The position numbers and the translations under genes are program-made. The notes beneath the pieces were generated by a model. That model saw only the letters and a list, made by a program, of their open reading frames with translations. It was not told the origin of the DNA and did no database searches. Below are positions 27,006 to 36,424 of a stretch of DNA of 64,000 nt, piece after piece (position 1 is the first letter of the stretch; the number at the start of each line of letters is the position of its first letter). The stretch comes from Micromonospora qiuiae (lineage in GTDB: Bacteria; Actinomycetota; Actinomycetes; Mycobacteriales; Micromonosporaceae), in the NCBI RefSeq assembly GCF_016863555.1, contig NZ_BOPC01000009.1:62001-126000 (forward strand), given 5' to 3'.

Positions 27006-28397
27006 GTGAGCGAGCCGAACGACGCAACCTTCGACATCGTCATCCTCGGAGGTGGTAGCGGCGGTTACGCCACCGCCCTGCGCGCCGTGCAGTTGGGCCT
27101 GACCGTCGCGCTGATCGAGAAGGGCAAGCTCGGCGGCACCTGCCTGCACAACGGTTGCATCCCGACCAAGGCGCTGCTGCACGCCGCCGAGGTCGCCGAC
27201 CAGACCCGCGACGCGGAGCAGTTCGGTGTCAAGGCCGAGTTGGTCGGCATCGACATCACGGCGGTCAACTCGTACAAGGACGGCGTGGTCGCCCGGCTCT
27301 ACAAGGGCCTCCAGGGCATGCTCAAGAGCAACAAGTCGATCACCATCGTCGAGGGGCACGGCCGGCTGGTCGCGCCGAACGCGGTCGAGGTGGACGGCAA
27401 GCGGTACACCGGCCGCAACGTGGTGCTGGCCTCCGGGTCGTACGCCAAGAGCCTGCCCGGCCTGGAGATCGACGGCGAGCGGGTCATCACCAGCGACCAC
27501 GCCCTGGTCCTGGACCGCGTCCCCAGCTCGGCGATCGTGCTCGGCGGCGGCGTGATCGGCGTCGAGTTCGCCAGCGTGTGGAAGTCCTTCGGCGTGGACG
27601 TGACGATCATCGAGGCGCTGCCGCGGCTGGTCGCCGCCGAGGACGAGGAGTCCTCGAAGGCGCTGGAGCGCGCGTTCCGCAGGCGGAAGATCAACTTCAA
27701 GGTCGGCAAGCCGTTCGAGAAGGTCGAGAAGACCGACAACGGGGTCAAGGTGACCATCGCCGGCGGCGAGACCGTCGAGGCCGAGCTGCTGCTGGTCGCG
27801 GTCGGCCGGGGCCCGAACACCGCCGACCTGGGGTACGAGCAGCAGGGCGTCAAGATGGACCGCGGCTACGTGCTGACCGACGAGCGGCTGCGCACCAGCG
27901 TGCCGAACGTCTACGCGGTCGGCGACATCGTGCCCGGCCTCCAACTCGCCCACCGCGGCTTCCAGCAGGGCATCTTCGTCGCCGAGGAGATCGCCGGCCA
28001 GAACCCGGCGGTGATCGACGAGGCGGGCATCCCGCGCGTCACCTACTGCGACCCGGAGCTGGCCTCGGTCGGCCTCACCGAGGCCAAGGCCAAGGAGCAG
28101 TACGGCGCCGACAAGGTGAAGACCTACAACTACAACCTCGGCGGCAACGGCAAGAGCCAGATCCTCAAGACGGCCGGCTTTGTGAAGCTCGTGCGGGTGG
28201 ACGACGGACCGGTGGTCGGCGTGCACATGGTCGGCGCCCGGGTCGGCGAACTGGTCGGCGAGGCGCAGCTGATCTACAACTGGGAGGCGTACCCGGGCGA
28301 GGTGGCACAGCTCGTGCACGCTCACCCGACGCAGAACGAGGCCCTGGGCGAGGCGCACCTGGCCCTCGCCGGCAAGCCGCTGCACGCGCACGGCTGA
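27006..28397 (+). CDS. lpdA: Dihydrolipoyl dehydrogenase
   Basis: A 463-residue FAD flavoprotein, the E3 component of 2-oxoacid dehydrogenase and glycine cleavage complexes. FAD motif GGGSGGYATALRA (residues 15-27), redox disulfide Cys46-Cys51 (GGTCLHNGCIPTK), NAD motif GGGVIGVEFA, and catalytic His in HAHPTQNEALGEA near the C-terminus are all present. GTG 27006 follows GGGAG. It is followed by sucB after 72 bases. Confidence 0.95.
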   Translation: MSEPNDATFDIVILGGGSGGYATALRAVQLGLTVALIEKGKLGGTCLHNGCIPTKALLHAAEVADQTRDAEQFGVKAELVGIDITAVNSYKDGVVARLYKGLQGMLKSNKSITIVEGHGRLVAPNAVEVDGKRYTGRNVVLASGSYAKSLPGLEIDGERVITSDHALVLDRVPSSAIVLGGGVIGVEFASVWKSFGVDVTIIEALPRLVAAEDEESSKALERAFRRRKINFKVGKPFEKVEKTDNGVKVTIAGGETVEAELLLVAVGRGPNTADLGYEQQGVKMDRGYVLTDERLRTSVPNVYAVGDIVPGLQLAHRGFQQGIFVAEEIAGQNPAVIDEAGIPRVTYCDPELASVGLTEAKAKEQYGADKVKTYNYNLGGNGKSQILKTAGFVKLVRVDDGPVVGVHMVGARVGELVGEAQLIYNWEAYPGEVAQLVHAHPTQNEALGEAHLALAGKPLHAHG

Positions 28398-28469
28398 CCA
28401 CGACGTATCCGCGGCGTCCGGCGACGGGCGATAATCCTCCCACCAGGGAAATGAAGGAGTCTGGAGAAC

Positions 28470-30296
28470 ATGCCGGTATCGGTCACCATGCCCCGGCTCG
28501 GCGAGAGCGTCACCGAGGGCACCGTCACGCGCTGGCTGAAGCAGGAGGGTGACACCGTCGAGGTCGACGAGCCGCTGCTCGAGGTGTCCACGGACAAGGT
28601 CGACACGGAGATCCCGTCCCCCGCGGCCGGCGTGCTGACCCGCATCGTGGTGGGCGAGGACGAGACGGCCGAGGTCGGCAGCGAGCTGGCGGTGATCTCC
28701 GGCGAGGGTGAGTCGGCCGGTGGCGGAGCCGCCGCGCAGCAGCAGGAGGCCCCTGCCGAGCAGGCCGCCGAGGCGGCCGAGGAGCCGCAGGCCGAGGCGG
28801 AGCAGCCGGCCGTGCAGGAGCCGGCCGAGCAGCCGGCCCAAGCCGCGCCGGCACCGTCGGGCGAGGGCACCCCGGTGCAGCTTCCGGCGCTCGGCGAGAG
28901 CGTCACCGAGGGTACGGTCACCCGCTGGCTCAAGCAGGTCGGCGAGACCGTCGAGGTGGACGAGCCGCTGCTGGAGGTCTCCACCGACAAGGTCGACACC
29001 GAGATTCCCTCGCCGGTCGCCGGCACGCTCCTGGAGATCAAGGTCGCCGAGGACGAAACCACCGACGTCGGCGCCACCCTGGCGGTGATCGGTGTCGCCG
29101 GGGCCGCCCCGGCCGAGGCGCAGCCGGCACCGCAGGCCAAGCCCGAGGCGCAGCCGGCACCGCAGGCCAAGCCCGAGCCGCAGCCGCAGGCCAAGCCCGA
29201 GCCGCAGGTGTCCGAGCCGACGCCGGGCCTGTCGTACAACGAGCCGGTCGCGGAGGCCGAGACCGCGCCGGAGCCGGCCAAGGCCGAGCAGGCCGCCACG
29301 CCGCCGGCCCCGACGCCGCAGCGCACCGCCGCCCCGAGCCGCAACGGCGAGGCGGTCGGATACGTGACCCCGCTGGTCCGCAAGCTGGCCAGTGAGCACG
29401 GCGTGGATCTGGCCTCGCTCAACGGCACCGGCGTCGGCGGGCGGATCCGCAAGCAGGACGTGCTGGACGCGGCGGAGAAGGCCCGTGCCGCCAAGGCCGC
29501 TCCCGCCCCGGCGCCGGCCCAGCCGGCCGCGGCCGCACCGGCCCAGCCGGCCGCCAAGCCGCAGCCGAGCGCCAAGCGCGGCACCACCGAGAAGCTGCCC
29601 CGGATCCGCGCCGCCATCGCCAAGCGGATGCACCAGTCGCTGCAGGAGACGGCACAGCTCACCACGGTGGTCGAGGTGGACGTCACCAAGGTCGCCAGGC
29701 TGCGGGCGCAGGCCAAGGACTCGTTCCAGCAGCGGCACGGCGTCAAGCTGTCGTTCCTGCCGTTCTTCGCCGTCGCGGCCATCGAGGCCCTTCAGACGTA
29801 CCCGATCGTCCAGGCCCGGATGGACCTCGACGCCGGCACGATCACCTACCCGGACGCCGAGAACCTCGGCATCGCGGTCGACACCGAGCGCGGGCTGCTG
29901 GTGCCGGTCATCCACAACGCCGGTGACCTGAACCTGGCCGGCATCGCCAAGCGGGTCGCCGACCTCGCGGAACGCACCCGGACCAACAAGATCAGCCCGG
30001 ACGAGATCGCTGGCGCGACCTTCACGCTGACCAACACCGGCAGCCGGGGTGCCCTCTTCGACACCCCGATCGTGCCGTCGCCGCAGTCGGCCATGCTCGG
30101 CACGGGCGCGGTGGTCAAGCGCCCGGTCGTGGTCAACGACCCGGACCTGGGCGAGGTGATCGCCGTACGCCAGATGGTCTACCTGGCCATGTCGTACGAC
30201 CACCGGCTGATCGACGGCGCCGACGCGGCCCGCTTCCTGGCCGCGGTCAAGGAGCGGCTGGAGGCCGGCAACTTCGAGGCCGACCTGGGCCTCTAA
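28470..30296 (+). CDS. sucB: 2-oxoacid dehydrogenase E2, succinyltransferase type
   Basis: A 608-residue acyltransferase with two lipoyl domains (residues 1-80 and 133-212; lipoylated Lys43 and Lys174 in STDKVDTE), an E1/E3-binding domain (about 290-330, [17 protein letters not shown]) and the catalytic domain (370-608) with His578 and Asp582 in DHRLIDGAD. Linkers are Ala/Pro/Glu/Lys-rich, with a DNA repeat near 29105-29210 encoding [10 protein letters not shown]. In actinobacteria this protein can serve pyruvate and 2-oxoglutarate dehydrogenases alike. It matches Rv2215 by position. ATG 28470 follows GGAG. Confidence 0.94.
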   Translation: MPVSVTMPRLGESVTEGTVTRWLKQEGDTVEVDEPLLEVSTDKVDTEIPSPAAGVLTRIVVGEDETAEVGSELAVISGEGESAGGGAAAQQQEAPAEQAAEAAEEPQAEAEQPAVQEPAEQPAQAAPAPSGEGTPVQLPALGESVTEGTVTRWLKQVGETVEVDEPLLEVSTDKVDTEIPSPVAGTLLEIKVAEDETTDVGATLAVIGVAGAAPAEAQPAPQAKPEAQPAPQAKPEPQPQAKPEPQVSEPTPGLSYNEPVAEAETAPEPAKAEQAATPPAPTPQRTAAPSRNGEAVGYVTPLVRKLASEHGVDLASLNGTGVGGRIRKQDVLDAAEKARAAKAAPAPAPAQPAAAAPAQPAAKPQPSAKRGTTEKLPRIRAAIAKRMHQSLQETAQLTTVVEVDVTKVARLRAQAKDSFQQRHGVKLSFLPFFAVAAIEALQTYPIVQARMDLDAGTITYPDAENLGIAVDTERGLLVPVIHNAGDLNLAGIAKRVADLAERTRTNKISPDEIAGATFTLTNTGSRGALFDTPIVPSPQSAMLGTGAVVKRPVVVNDPDLGEVIAVRQMVYLAMSYDHRLIDGADAARFLAAVKERLEAGNFEADLGL

Positions 30297-30316
30297 CCCA
30301 CTCCACCCCACCTGAC

Positions 30317-30350
30317 GCGACGGGCGCCACGTAACCGGGGCGCCCGTCGC
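30317..30350 (+). terminator. Strong hairpin after sucB
   Basis: GCGACGGGCGCC (30317-30328) pairs perfectly with 30339-30350 around a ten-base loop. It ends the lpd-sucB unit and leads into a C-rich repeat. Confidence 0.8.
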
Positions 30351-30374
30351 GCTGTCCCCCCCTCCCCCGCCCTC

Positions 30375-30486
30375 GCCCCTCGCCCCTCGCCCCTTGCCCC
30401 TCGCCCCTCGCCCCTCGCCCCTCGCCCCTTGCCCCTTGCCCCTTGCCCCTCGCCCCTCGCCCCTTGCCCCTTGCCCCTTGCCCCTC
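30375..30486. repeat. Heptanucleotide GCCCCTY array, 16 units
   Basis: Sixteen exact copies of GCCCCTC or GCCCCTT follow each other without interruption, differing only at the seventh base. The array is likely variable between strains through slippage. It lies downstream of sucB and is C-rich and G-poor when transcribed with it. Confidence 0.95.
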
Positions 30487-30501
30487 GCGATCTTGCCCCG
30501 C

Positions 30502-30687
30502 GATCTTGCACTTTTGGTCGTTGAATTGCCCCGGTATGCGGCTTTCGCCCCGACGGAAAGTGCAAGATCGCGGGCGCTTCGGGACGCGGGCGCAGGCGCA
30601 GTGGCCCGCGGCCGCCCGTCCCACTGACTCCCGGCAGGCAATCTTGGACACTTTCTGCCCCCAGAGGGGCCTCCCGCGTCCAAGATC
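30502..30687. repeat. Compound palindromic element, copy 2 (A then B)
   Basis: The A palindrome has 13-base arms GATCTTGCACTTT (30502-30514) and AAAGTGCAAGATC (30557-30569). The B palindrome spans 30641-30687 and is almost the exact reverse complement of 1748-1795. The stretch between shares CGCCTGCG, CGTCCCGAAG and GGGAGT blocks with the reverse complement of copy 1. The element thus occurs in opposite orientation at two gene ends. Confidence 0.78.
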
Positions 30688-30806
30688 CATGTGAGCGGCG
30701 ACGATCCTGGTGGGGGGCGGCACGGTGGAGGGTGGGCTGCGGGCTGGCGCTTGGGCGGTGCGGCGAAAAGGGGCCCGATGCCGATCTGCCTTGGGAAACT
30801 CAGGCG

Positions 30807-32132
30807 GTGGGCGACAGGGGCTGGCGAGGGCGGCTGGGGCCGGCCGTCGGGGTGGCGCCGGGCGCCCGAGTCGAGAAGTTCGAAATCTTCTTCGATCTGG
30901 TCTTCGTCTTCTCGTTCTTCAACATCGCCCGCGCCACCGCGACCGACCTCAGCGGCCGGGGGCTGCTGCACGCCCTGCTCGTGCTCGCCGTGCTCTGGTG
31001 GTGCTGGGTGGTGCACACGGTCATCGCCACCCGGGTCCGGATCGGCGAGGGCTTCGTACCGGTGCTGATGGTCGTCGGGATGGCCGCGCTGTTCTGCTTC
31101 GCGCTCGCCCTGCCGCGCGCCTTCGGGGACCCGCAGGGCGGCGTCGCGGGGCCGGTCGTGGTGGCGGTGAGCTACCTGGTCATCCGGGCGGTGCACCTGA
31201 TCCTGTTCCTGCACGCCGTCCGCGACGACCCGGTGGAACGGCGGCAACTGCTCCGGTACGCCCCGGAGCTGACGCTGAGCACCGTCCTGCTGCTCGCCGC
31301 CGCGCTGCTGCCCGCGTACCTGCCCGGCACCAGCACGGACATGCTGATCCGGGACGCGCTCTGGGTGACCGTGGTGATCTTCCAGTACTCCACCGGGCTG
31401 CTCGCCAAGACCTGGGGCTGGCAGGTGACCTCGGCGGAGCACTGGACCGAACGGTACGACCTGATCCTGATCATCGCGCTGGGCGAGTCGGTGATCTCGG
31501 TCGGTCTCGGCAGCAACCTCATCAAACAGCCGCCGACCTTGCCGGGAATGGCTGCGGCCGTGTTCGGGATCGTCTTCACCGCCGCACTGTGGTGGGCGCA
31601 CTACGACGTGATCGGCCCGGCCGCCCGGATCGCCCTGCATGCCAGCCTGGGCCGCCCCCGGGTGCTGATGGCCCGGGACGCGTACGCCTACCTCTACCTG
31701 CCGATGATCGCCGGGATCATGCTGTTCGCCCTGGGCGCCGAGGGCATCGTGCACGGCATCGCCGAGCCGGGCGTACCGATCGCGCGACCGGCGCACGGGC
31801 CGGACGTGCCGCTGCTGTTCGGCGGGGTGATCTGCTTCCTGGCCGGGAACATGCTGTTCCAACTGCGTACCCTGCACACGCTGTCCTGGCTGCGGCTCGG
31901 CACGCTGGGCGTGCTCGCGGTCGCCATTCCGCCGGCCATGCTGCTGCCCGGGCTGGCCGCCCTCGGCCTGCTGACCGCGATCTGTGTCGGGATGGTCAGC
32001 GCCGAGGTGGTGCTGATGTCCGAGGCCCGGCACGCGCTGCGCGCGGCGGTCTTCGAGGAGCGGACCGCCCATGAGGCCAACGAGGTCGCCTACCGCGCCC
32101 GCTGGCACGACAACCCACCCGGCACCACCTGA
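30807..32132 (+). CDS. Low temperature requirement protein A (LtrA) family
   Basis: A 441-residue protein with about eleven hydrophobic segments. The LtrA signature KFEIFFDLVFVFSFF occurs near residue 25, and AHYDVIGPAARIALH near residue 265. The family is named from a Listeria cold-growth locus; its biochemical role is unknown. The start is uncertain: GTG 30807 is used, and GTG 30732 is in frame but would add 25 unusual residues. It is a first accessory gene after the conserved sucB. Confidence 0.8.
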   Translation: MGDRGWRGRLGPAVGVAPGARVEKFEIFFDLVFVFSFFNIARATATDLSGRGLLHALLVLAVLWWCWVVHTVIATRVRIGEGFVPVLMVVGMAALFCFALALPRAFGDPQGGVAGPVVVAVSYLVIRAVHLILFLHAVRDDPVERRQLLRYAPELTLSTVLLLAAALLPAYLPGTSTDMLIRDALWVTVVIFQYSTGLLAKTWGWQVTSAEHWTERYDLILIIALGESVISVGLGSNLIKQPPTLPGMAAAVFGIVFTAALWWAHYDVIGPAARIALHASLGRPRVLMARDAYAYLYLPMIAGIMLFALGAEGIVHGIAEPGVPIARPAHGPDVPLLFGGVICFLAGNMLFQLRTLHTLSWLRLGTLGVLAVAIPPAMLLPGLAALGLLTAICVGMVSAEVVLMSEARHALRAAVFEERTAHEANEVAYRARWHDNPPGTT

Positions 32133-32142
32133 CCTGCTCTAG

Positions 32143-32436
32143 CGCCCCCATCTCGACCGGGCGACCATCACGCTGCCCGGGCTATCCCTTACCGAACGTG
32201 AGCGAGCAGCAGCCAAGCTTCGTCGCCTGTTCAACGACTGCGGCTGCGCCTGGGGGCTCGCGGCGCTCACCGCCGCCGTGGTCGCTTCCGTCCTGATCTG
32301 GCCGGGCAGCGGCCGGTCCCTCGCCGGTGCCGTACTCGGCTGTCTCGGGGCGGCTGTCGCCGGCAAGCTCCTCGGCCTGGCGTCGAGTCGTCGGCGCCTG
32401 CTCGCGCTGCTGCGCGCCCTTCGCTCCGCCGCTTGA
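32143..32436 (+). CDS. Small two-helix membrane protein without a normal start
   Basis: The open frame runs from just after TAG 32140 to TGA 32434-32436. It encodes TLPGLSLTERERAAAKLRR, then FNDCGCAW, a hydrophobic helix LAALTAAVVASVLIW, a second helix LAGAVLGCLGAAVAGKLLG, and a basic end RRRLLALLRALRSAA. Third-codon GC is very high and the pattern is clearly coding. No ATG, GTG or TTG lies in frame before the conserved region, so translation would need CTG 32173 or ATC 32167, or the gene has lost its start. It precedes the membrane protein at 32456 by 19 bases. Confidence 0.5.
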   Translation, partial: RPHLDRATITLPGLSLTERERAAAKLRRLFNDCGCAWGLAALTAAVVASVLIWPGSGRSLAGAVLGCLGAAVAGKLLGLASSRRRLLALLRALRSAA

Positions 32437-32455
32437 CTCCCGGAAGGGGGATGTC

Positions 32456-32965
32456 ATGGCACTCGTCTGTACCGAAATCACCGAATGGATCGAGGAGAAG
32501 GTCTCCAAGCCCGTCGAGGAGTGGGAGGAACGGCAGGAGCAGCGCTGCAAGAAGCGGCCCTGGTACGACCCACGGCGCTGGCTCTGCTGGCTGGTCACCA
32601 TCCTGGTCAAGGTCGTCCGCTGGGTGGTCGTCACCGTCGGCAAGTGGGTGGTGCGTACGGTCTGCAAGATCGTCACCGTCGTCGTCGAGGCGGTCGTCGA
32701 GATCGTGGCCGGGCTCTGGGACGTGGTCGTGGGCATCGTCACGCTCGACTGGCGGCGGATCCTCGACGGCCTGCTCCGGATCGGACTCGGCCTGGTCCTC
32801 GGGGCGAAGGCGACCTGGGACTACGTGGTGGCGCACCTCTCCCCGCAGTGCCTGGGCGCCCGCCCGATCATCATCCTCGGCGCACCGGCACCCCGCACCG
32901 GAACCGAAGGCACCGGACCGGTCGGTGCCAACCTCTCACCCGACGGAGGTCGTAGCACCTTGTAG
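32456..32965 (+). CDS. Valine/tryptophan-rich hypothetical membrane protein
   Basis: A 169-residue protein with ATG 32456 after GGAAGGGGG. Residues 1-45 are charged (EWIEEKVSKPVEEWEERQE) with RCKKRPWYDPRRWLCW. Residues about 45-95 are a run of hydrophobic beta-branched segments spaced by single Lys/Arg (LVKVVRWVVVTVGKWVV). Then GLLRIGLGLVLGAK and a flexible tail. I have seen similar proteins in other bacteria without an assigned role. It forms a probable unit with the small gene before it and may associate peripherally with membranes. Confidence 0.7.
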   Translation: MALVCTEITEWIEEKVSKPVEEWEERQEQRCKKRPWYDPRRWLCWLVTILVKVVRWVVVTVGKWVVRTVCKIVTVVVEAVVEIVAGLWDVVVGIVTLDWRRILDGLLRIGLGLVLGAKATWDYVVAHLSPQCLGARPIIILGAPAPRTGTEGTGPVGANLSPDGGRSTL

Positions 32966-32987
32966 CACGTGCGGCTAGGATTGCCCC

Positions 32988-33257
32988 ATGGCGGAGCACG
33001 CTCATCGGGAGATCACGCAGCGCGAGCTGCGCAACGACTCAGGAGCCATCATGCGCGGCGTGGAGCGCGGCGAATCCTTCGTCATCACGCGAAACGGCAC
33101 GCCGATCGGGAAGCTGATCCCCCTTCGGCGGCGCACTTTCGTACCGCGCGCCGAGGTGATGGCGGCCTTTGCCACCGCTCCCATGCTCGACGCCGAAAGA
33201 TTCCGTCGTGACATCGACTCGACGGTCGACCAGGACGCGTTCGGCCGTGAGTGGTGA
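32988..33257 (+). CDS. Phd/YefM-type antitoxin
   Basis: An 89-residue antitoxin. Residues 8-55 match the Phd/YefM fold (EITQRELRNDSGAIMRGVE, FVITRNGTPIGKLIPL), which binds DNA as a dimer; the C-terminal part (residues 60-89) would cover the toxin. TAGGAT (32976-32981) six bases before ATG suggests a leaderless transcript. A TAGC/GCTA dyad at 32963-32977 overlaps this box and could be the autoregulatory site. The downstream PIN toxin overlaps by 11 bases. Confidence 0.88.
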   Translation: MAEHAHREITQRELRNDSGAIMRGVERGESFVITRNGTPIGKLIPLRRRTFVPRAEVMAAFATAPMLDAERFRRDIDSTVDQDAFGREW

Positions 33258-33663
33258 CTCCCCTACCCGAGGTCTGATCGATACCAACATCGTCATCCAT
33301 CTCGGCGGGCTGGACCCCGACGAGCTGCCCGAGGAGATGGTGATCAGCGCCGTGACGCTCGCGGAGCTGTCCGCCGCTCCACACCACGCCGACGACCGTG
33401 CAGAACGAGCCCGACGGACCAGCGTCCTCCAACACACCGAGGCCACCTTCGATCCGCTACCCTTCGACGCCGAAGCGGCACGCGCCTTCGGCTTGATCAC
33501 CAGCGCGGTGCTCGCCACCGGCCGCACCACCCGGCGCAGGCTCGCCGACCTGATGATCGCCTCGGTGGCCCACGCCAACCGCCTGCCGCTTTACACGACC
33601 AACCCAGGCGACTTCACAGGGCTGGAGGATCTCATCAGCCTCCGGCCTGTTCGGCGTCCCTGA
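33247..33663 (+). CDS. PIN-domain toxin, VapC-like
   Basis: A 138-residue PIN nuclease with the acidic residues Asp12 (GLIDTNIVIH), Glu40 (TLAELSAAP), Asp101 (RLADLMIAS) and Asp122 (NPGDFTGL). Such toxins cleave specific RNAs, often initiator tRNA or the sarcin-ricin loop. GTG 33247 overlaps the antitoxin gene by 11 bases. The pairing of a Phd-type antitoxin with a VapC-type toxin is common in actinobacteria. Confidence 0.9.
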   Translation: MSGDSPTRGLIDTNIVIHLGGLDPDELPEEMVISAVTLAELSAAPHHADDRAERARRTSVLQHTEATFDPLPFDAEAARAFGLITSAVLATGRTTRRRLADLMIASVAHANRLPLYTTNPGDFTGLEDLISLRPVRRP

Positions 33664-33788
33664 CCTCACGCACGCTTTCATGTCGGGTGCTCAAAACCAC
33701 CGTGGGTCGATCGCACTCGTGCACGGCACGTCGCCGTGGCGCGTCGGACCGGTTGACCGGCCCGACGCGCCTGGCATCGACGAACTGG

Positions 33789-35960
33789 TTACTTGCCGGG
33801 CTTGTAGCGCCGCTCGATGTGGCCCTTGAGGTCATCCGGGTAGAAGTAGACCGGCCGGAGATTGCCGCTCGCGTACCGTTCGGCCTGGTCCTTGAAGTGC
33901 GGCGAGTCGGGGTTGCCGCTGTTGCCGCCCTCCCGCACCGCCCACGCGCGCAGCCTCGGCCCGAACTCCACGACCGCCACAAAGGTGTTGCCGCTGGTGG
34001 CGTAGAAGCGCTTCGTTCCCGGCCGGCGCGATCCCGGGTACGTGGCGAGGGAACCCCACGTTCCGGAGGTGAACGGCACCGGGATGCTCGGCTTCGCATC
34101 GTCGAACGTCTGGGTGATCTCGCCGTCGTTGCGCTGGAAGCGGTTGATCTCGCCCCACGGCACTCGCCAGCTGCCGAAATCCTCAGTCAGCCGGTTCACC
34201 GCGTCGTCCAGCGACGCGAGTCGCTGGGCATCCGTGGAACGCGACCCCGCGGCCCAGAAGATGGCGAGCGAGGTCGCGGTCGAATCCGCGGCCCAGCGAT
34301 AGTCCCAGCCGCGCAACAGGGTGATCGGGCCGGCGAGCCTGGCCTTCTGCTGGTCGCCCGCAGGGAGTTTCTCCCAGGCGGCGACGAGCTGCGGGATGAG
34401 CTCGGCGAAGGCACCGAGGTAAGGGCTGAAGGCCACGTCGCGCAGCGCCTGCGGGGTGAAGTCGTCCCGCCCGGTCATCAGCTTGATGACGTGCCGCCCG
34501 CGCTCGTTCTCGCTGCCGGTGTTCCAGTAGGCGGGATAGTCAGCGGGGTTCGGGCTGTCCGCGCCCGCGGCGGTCCACGGCCAGTTGTTCGTGTTGTACG
34601 CCCAACCGTTCTGCGGATTCACCGCCTGCGGAATGCTCTCGAGGCTGTGCAGCCCTTGCCAGTCGGTCGCCGGATCGCTGCCGTCGACGGCCTGCCGGTA
34701 GTTGAAACGGTTGTCCCGCACCGGCATGAACTGGGGCAGCAGGAAGGCGATGTTGCCCTTCGAGTCCGCGAACAGCGTGCTGTTCGAGCTGTTGGCCTTG
34801 AGGCTCGCCACCTCCATGTACTCCGCATAGTCCCGCGCCTTGGTGCGCAGGAAACTCTGCTGCAGCGCCTCGACGGGCTTGTTCATCAACGCGCAGGCGA
34901 TCCACTGGTCGGACGCCTGACGCACGATCGGGCCGTGATGCGTGGCGTACGTGGTGAACGTGCGCTGGGCCTGCTCCCCGTCGTCCGTACGGTAGGACAG
35001 CGTGATGGTCTTCGTCGTCACCGGCCGCAACTCGTTGCCGTACCGGTAGTGGAGGCTGCCGTCCGCCCCGGTCACGATGGTCTCGGCGAACTCGTCGATA
35101 TTGTCGACGGGAGCCGAGGTGTGCATCCAGCCGACGTTCTCGTTGAATCCCTGATAGATGAAGAACTGCCCCCAGGTGCTCGCACCATAGGCGTTGAGCC
35201 CTTCATCACTGGTCATGTGCAGTTCGGAACGGAAATAGAAGCTGGTGTGCGGGTTGATCAGCAGCAGCGCCCGGCCGTCTCGCGTGTGACTCGGCGCGAT
35301 CGCGATGCCGTTCGAGCCTGACGGCTCGCGCAGCGGTGCTTCCGGCTCCTCGCTGGTCATCGCCAGCGCACTGTCGTCGTAGAAGGCCCGAAGCTGGGCG
35401 AGCGACACCCGCTCGATGTCGCCGCCGATGCTGCCTTCGCTGAAGCTCAGCGCCATCCACGGCTCGAATCGGGTGATCACCCGCGGGCGCACCTCGGGGT
35501 GCGTCGCGAGGAAGTAGTTCAACCCGTCCGCCCAGGCGTCCATCAGCTTGCGCAACCAGCCCGGGCTCCGGGCGTAGAGAACCTTCAGCACCTCGGGGTC
35601 GATGAACAGCCGCTGGCGCAGGTCCTGCCAGATCGCGGTCTCGCCCTCGGCCTCGGCGAGGCGACCCAGGCTGACCAGATAGTTCCGCTCGATGCGGTTG
35701 AAGTCGTCCTCGGCCTGGGCGTAGATCATCCCGAACACCGCGTGGGCATCGGTCTTCCCCACCACGTGCGCGATCCCCCAGTCATCGCGGGTGATGCTCA
35801 CGTGCGCCGCCTGCTGGTTCCAGCGGGCGTGCTCCGGCGGAGCGGCGGACGCGGCGCCGGCTGGCAGCCCCGCTGCGGATACGACCGCCCCGGCGGCCAC
35901 TCCGGCCGCTCCGCCCAGGATGCGCCGGCGGCTCAGCCCGTTGTTCTGCGTGTGGTCCAT
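33789..35960 (-). CDS. Exported penicillin-acylase-family amidohydrolase
   Basis: A 723-residue N-terminal nucleophile hydrolase. The N-terminus has a Tat signal (SRRRILGGAAGVAAG, residues 10-24; cleavage near 39). The nucleophile is probably Ser216 at Gly215-Ser216-Asn217 in REPSGSNGIAIAPS, where autocatalysis splits the chain. NPHTSFYFRSELHM and FNENVGWMHTSAPVDN are typical of the family. Relatives cleave penicillin, acyl-homoserine lactones or lipopeptides, so quorum quenching or antibiotic deacylation are possible; the substrate is unknown. ATG 35960 is chosen because it begins the Tat signal. Confidence 0.9.
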   Translation of the reverse strand: MDHTQNNGLSRRRILGGAAGVAAGAVVSAAGLPAGAASAAPPEHARWNQQAAHVSITRDDWGIAHVVGKTDAHAVFGMIYAQAEDDFNRIERNYLVSLGRLAEAEGETAIWQDLRQRLFIDPEVLKVLYARSPGWLRKLMDAWADGLNYFLATHPEVRPRVITRFEPWMALSFSEGSIGGDIERVSLAQLRAFYDDSALAMTSEEPEAPLREPSGSNGIAIAPSHTRDGRALLLINPHTSFYFRSELHMTSDEGLNAYGASTWGQFFIYQGFNENVGWMHTSAPVDNIDEFAETIVTGADGSLHYRYGNELRPVTTKTITLSYRTDDGEQAQRTFTTYATHHGPIVRQASDQWIACALMNKPVEALQQSFLRTKARDYAEYMEVASLKANSSNSTLFADSKGNIAFLLPQFMPVRDNRFNYRQAVDGSDPATDWQGLHSLESIPQAVNPQNGWAYNTNNWPWTAAGADSPNPADYPAYWNTGSENERGRHVIKLMTGRDDFTPQALRDVAFSPYLGAFAELIPQLVAAWEKLPAGDQQKARLAGPITLLRGWDYRWAADSTATSLAIFWAAGSRSTDAQRLASLDDAVNRLTEDFGSWRVPWGEINRFQRNDGEITQTFDDAKPSIPVPFTSGTWGSLATYPGSRRPGTKRFYATSGNTFVAVVEFGPRLRAWAVREGGNSGNPDSPHFKDQAERYASGNLRPVYFYPDDLKGHIERRYKPGK

Positions 35961-36424
35961 GCGTTGTTGCGCCTTTCCGGAACAAGAGATCGCGCCCGCT
36001 GCACGCGAGATCGGTGGCGCCACATTCCGATCCCTTGCCACCGTTACGGGTCACCGATCCCGGCCCCCGCGTCGGTCTACATTGGACGAATGCGCCTCGG
36101 CGTCACCGCTCGGACCTCTCGAACCATCTAGTGATCAGCTCCTCCGAGATGGGTACCACCCGCCTCGACGCCCGGGCAATGAAGATCAGCAAATACCCAG
36201 CCGTGTAACCCTCTCGTAATAATCGGCACCTGTCGCAGCCGCCGTCGCGGCTCGGATGCTGATGGCCCCACACGCGCCTGCTGCGCCGCGCCTGGCCGTG
36301 CCGGTCCGGGCGGCTGAGGCTGCTGCCGGAGAAGACGGCGGACGACTCGGGCCGACGCGCTGTGCCCAACATCCCGCCTCCGGCCGACCTGAGGGCGATG
36401 CTCGGATGAACACTTTCCCCCTAG
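35961..36424. other. Gene-poor stretch upstream of the acylase
   Basis: This is less GC-rich than its surroundings. It must hold the acylase promoter near 35965-36060. Short frames on both strands (for example one on the minus strand ending at 36103 with LLIFIARASRRVVPISEEL) look like fragments, and none has a ribosome site. I see no intact gene. Confidence 0.4.

Noticed and set aside
30375..30486. Heptamer array considered as a CRISPR-like array
   Set aside because: Units are contiguous seven-base repeats without spacers, and no cas gene is present.
26774..32108. A very long open frame on the minus strand across lpd, sucB and LtrA
   Set aside because: It is antisense to well-supported genes and arises from high GC at third positions; only its last part (26418-26747) has a ribosome site and sensible composition.
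36103..36372. Minus-strand frame ending LLIFIARASRRVVPISEELITRW
   Set aside because: No ribosome site and an Arg-rich upstream half; perhaps a fragment, but not supportable as a gene.
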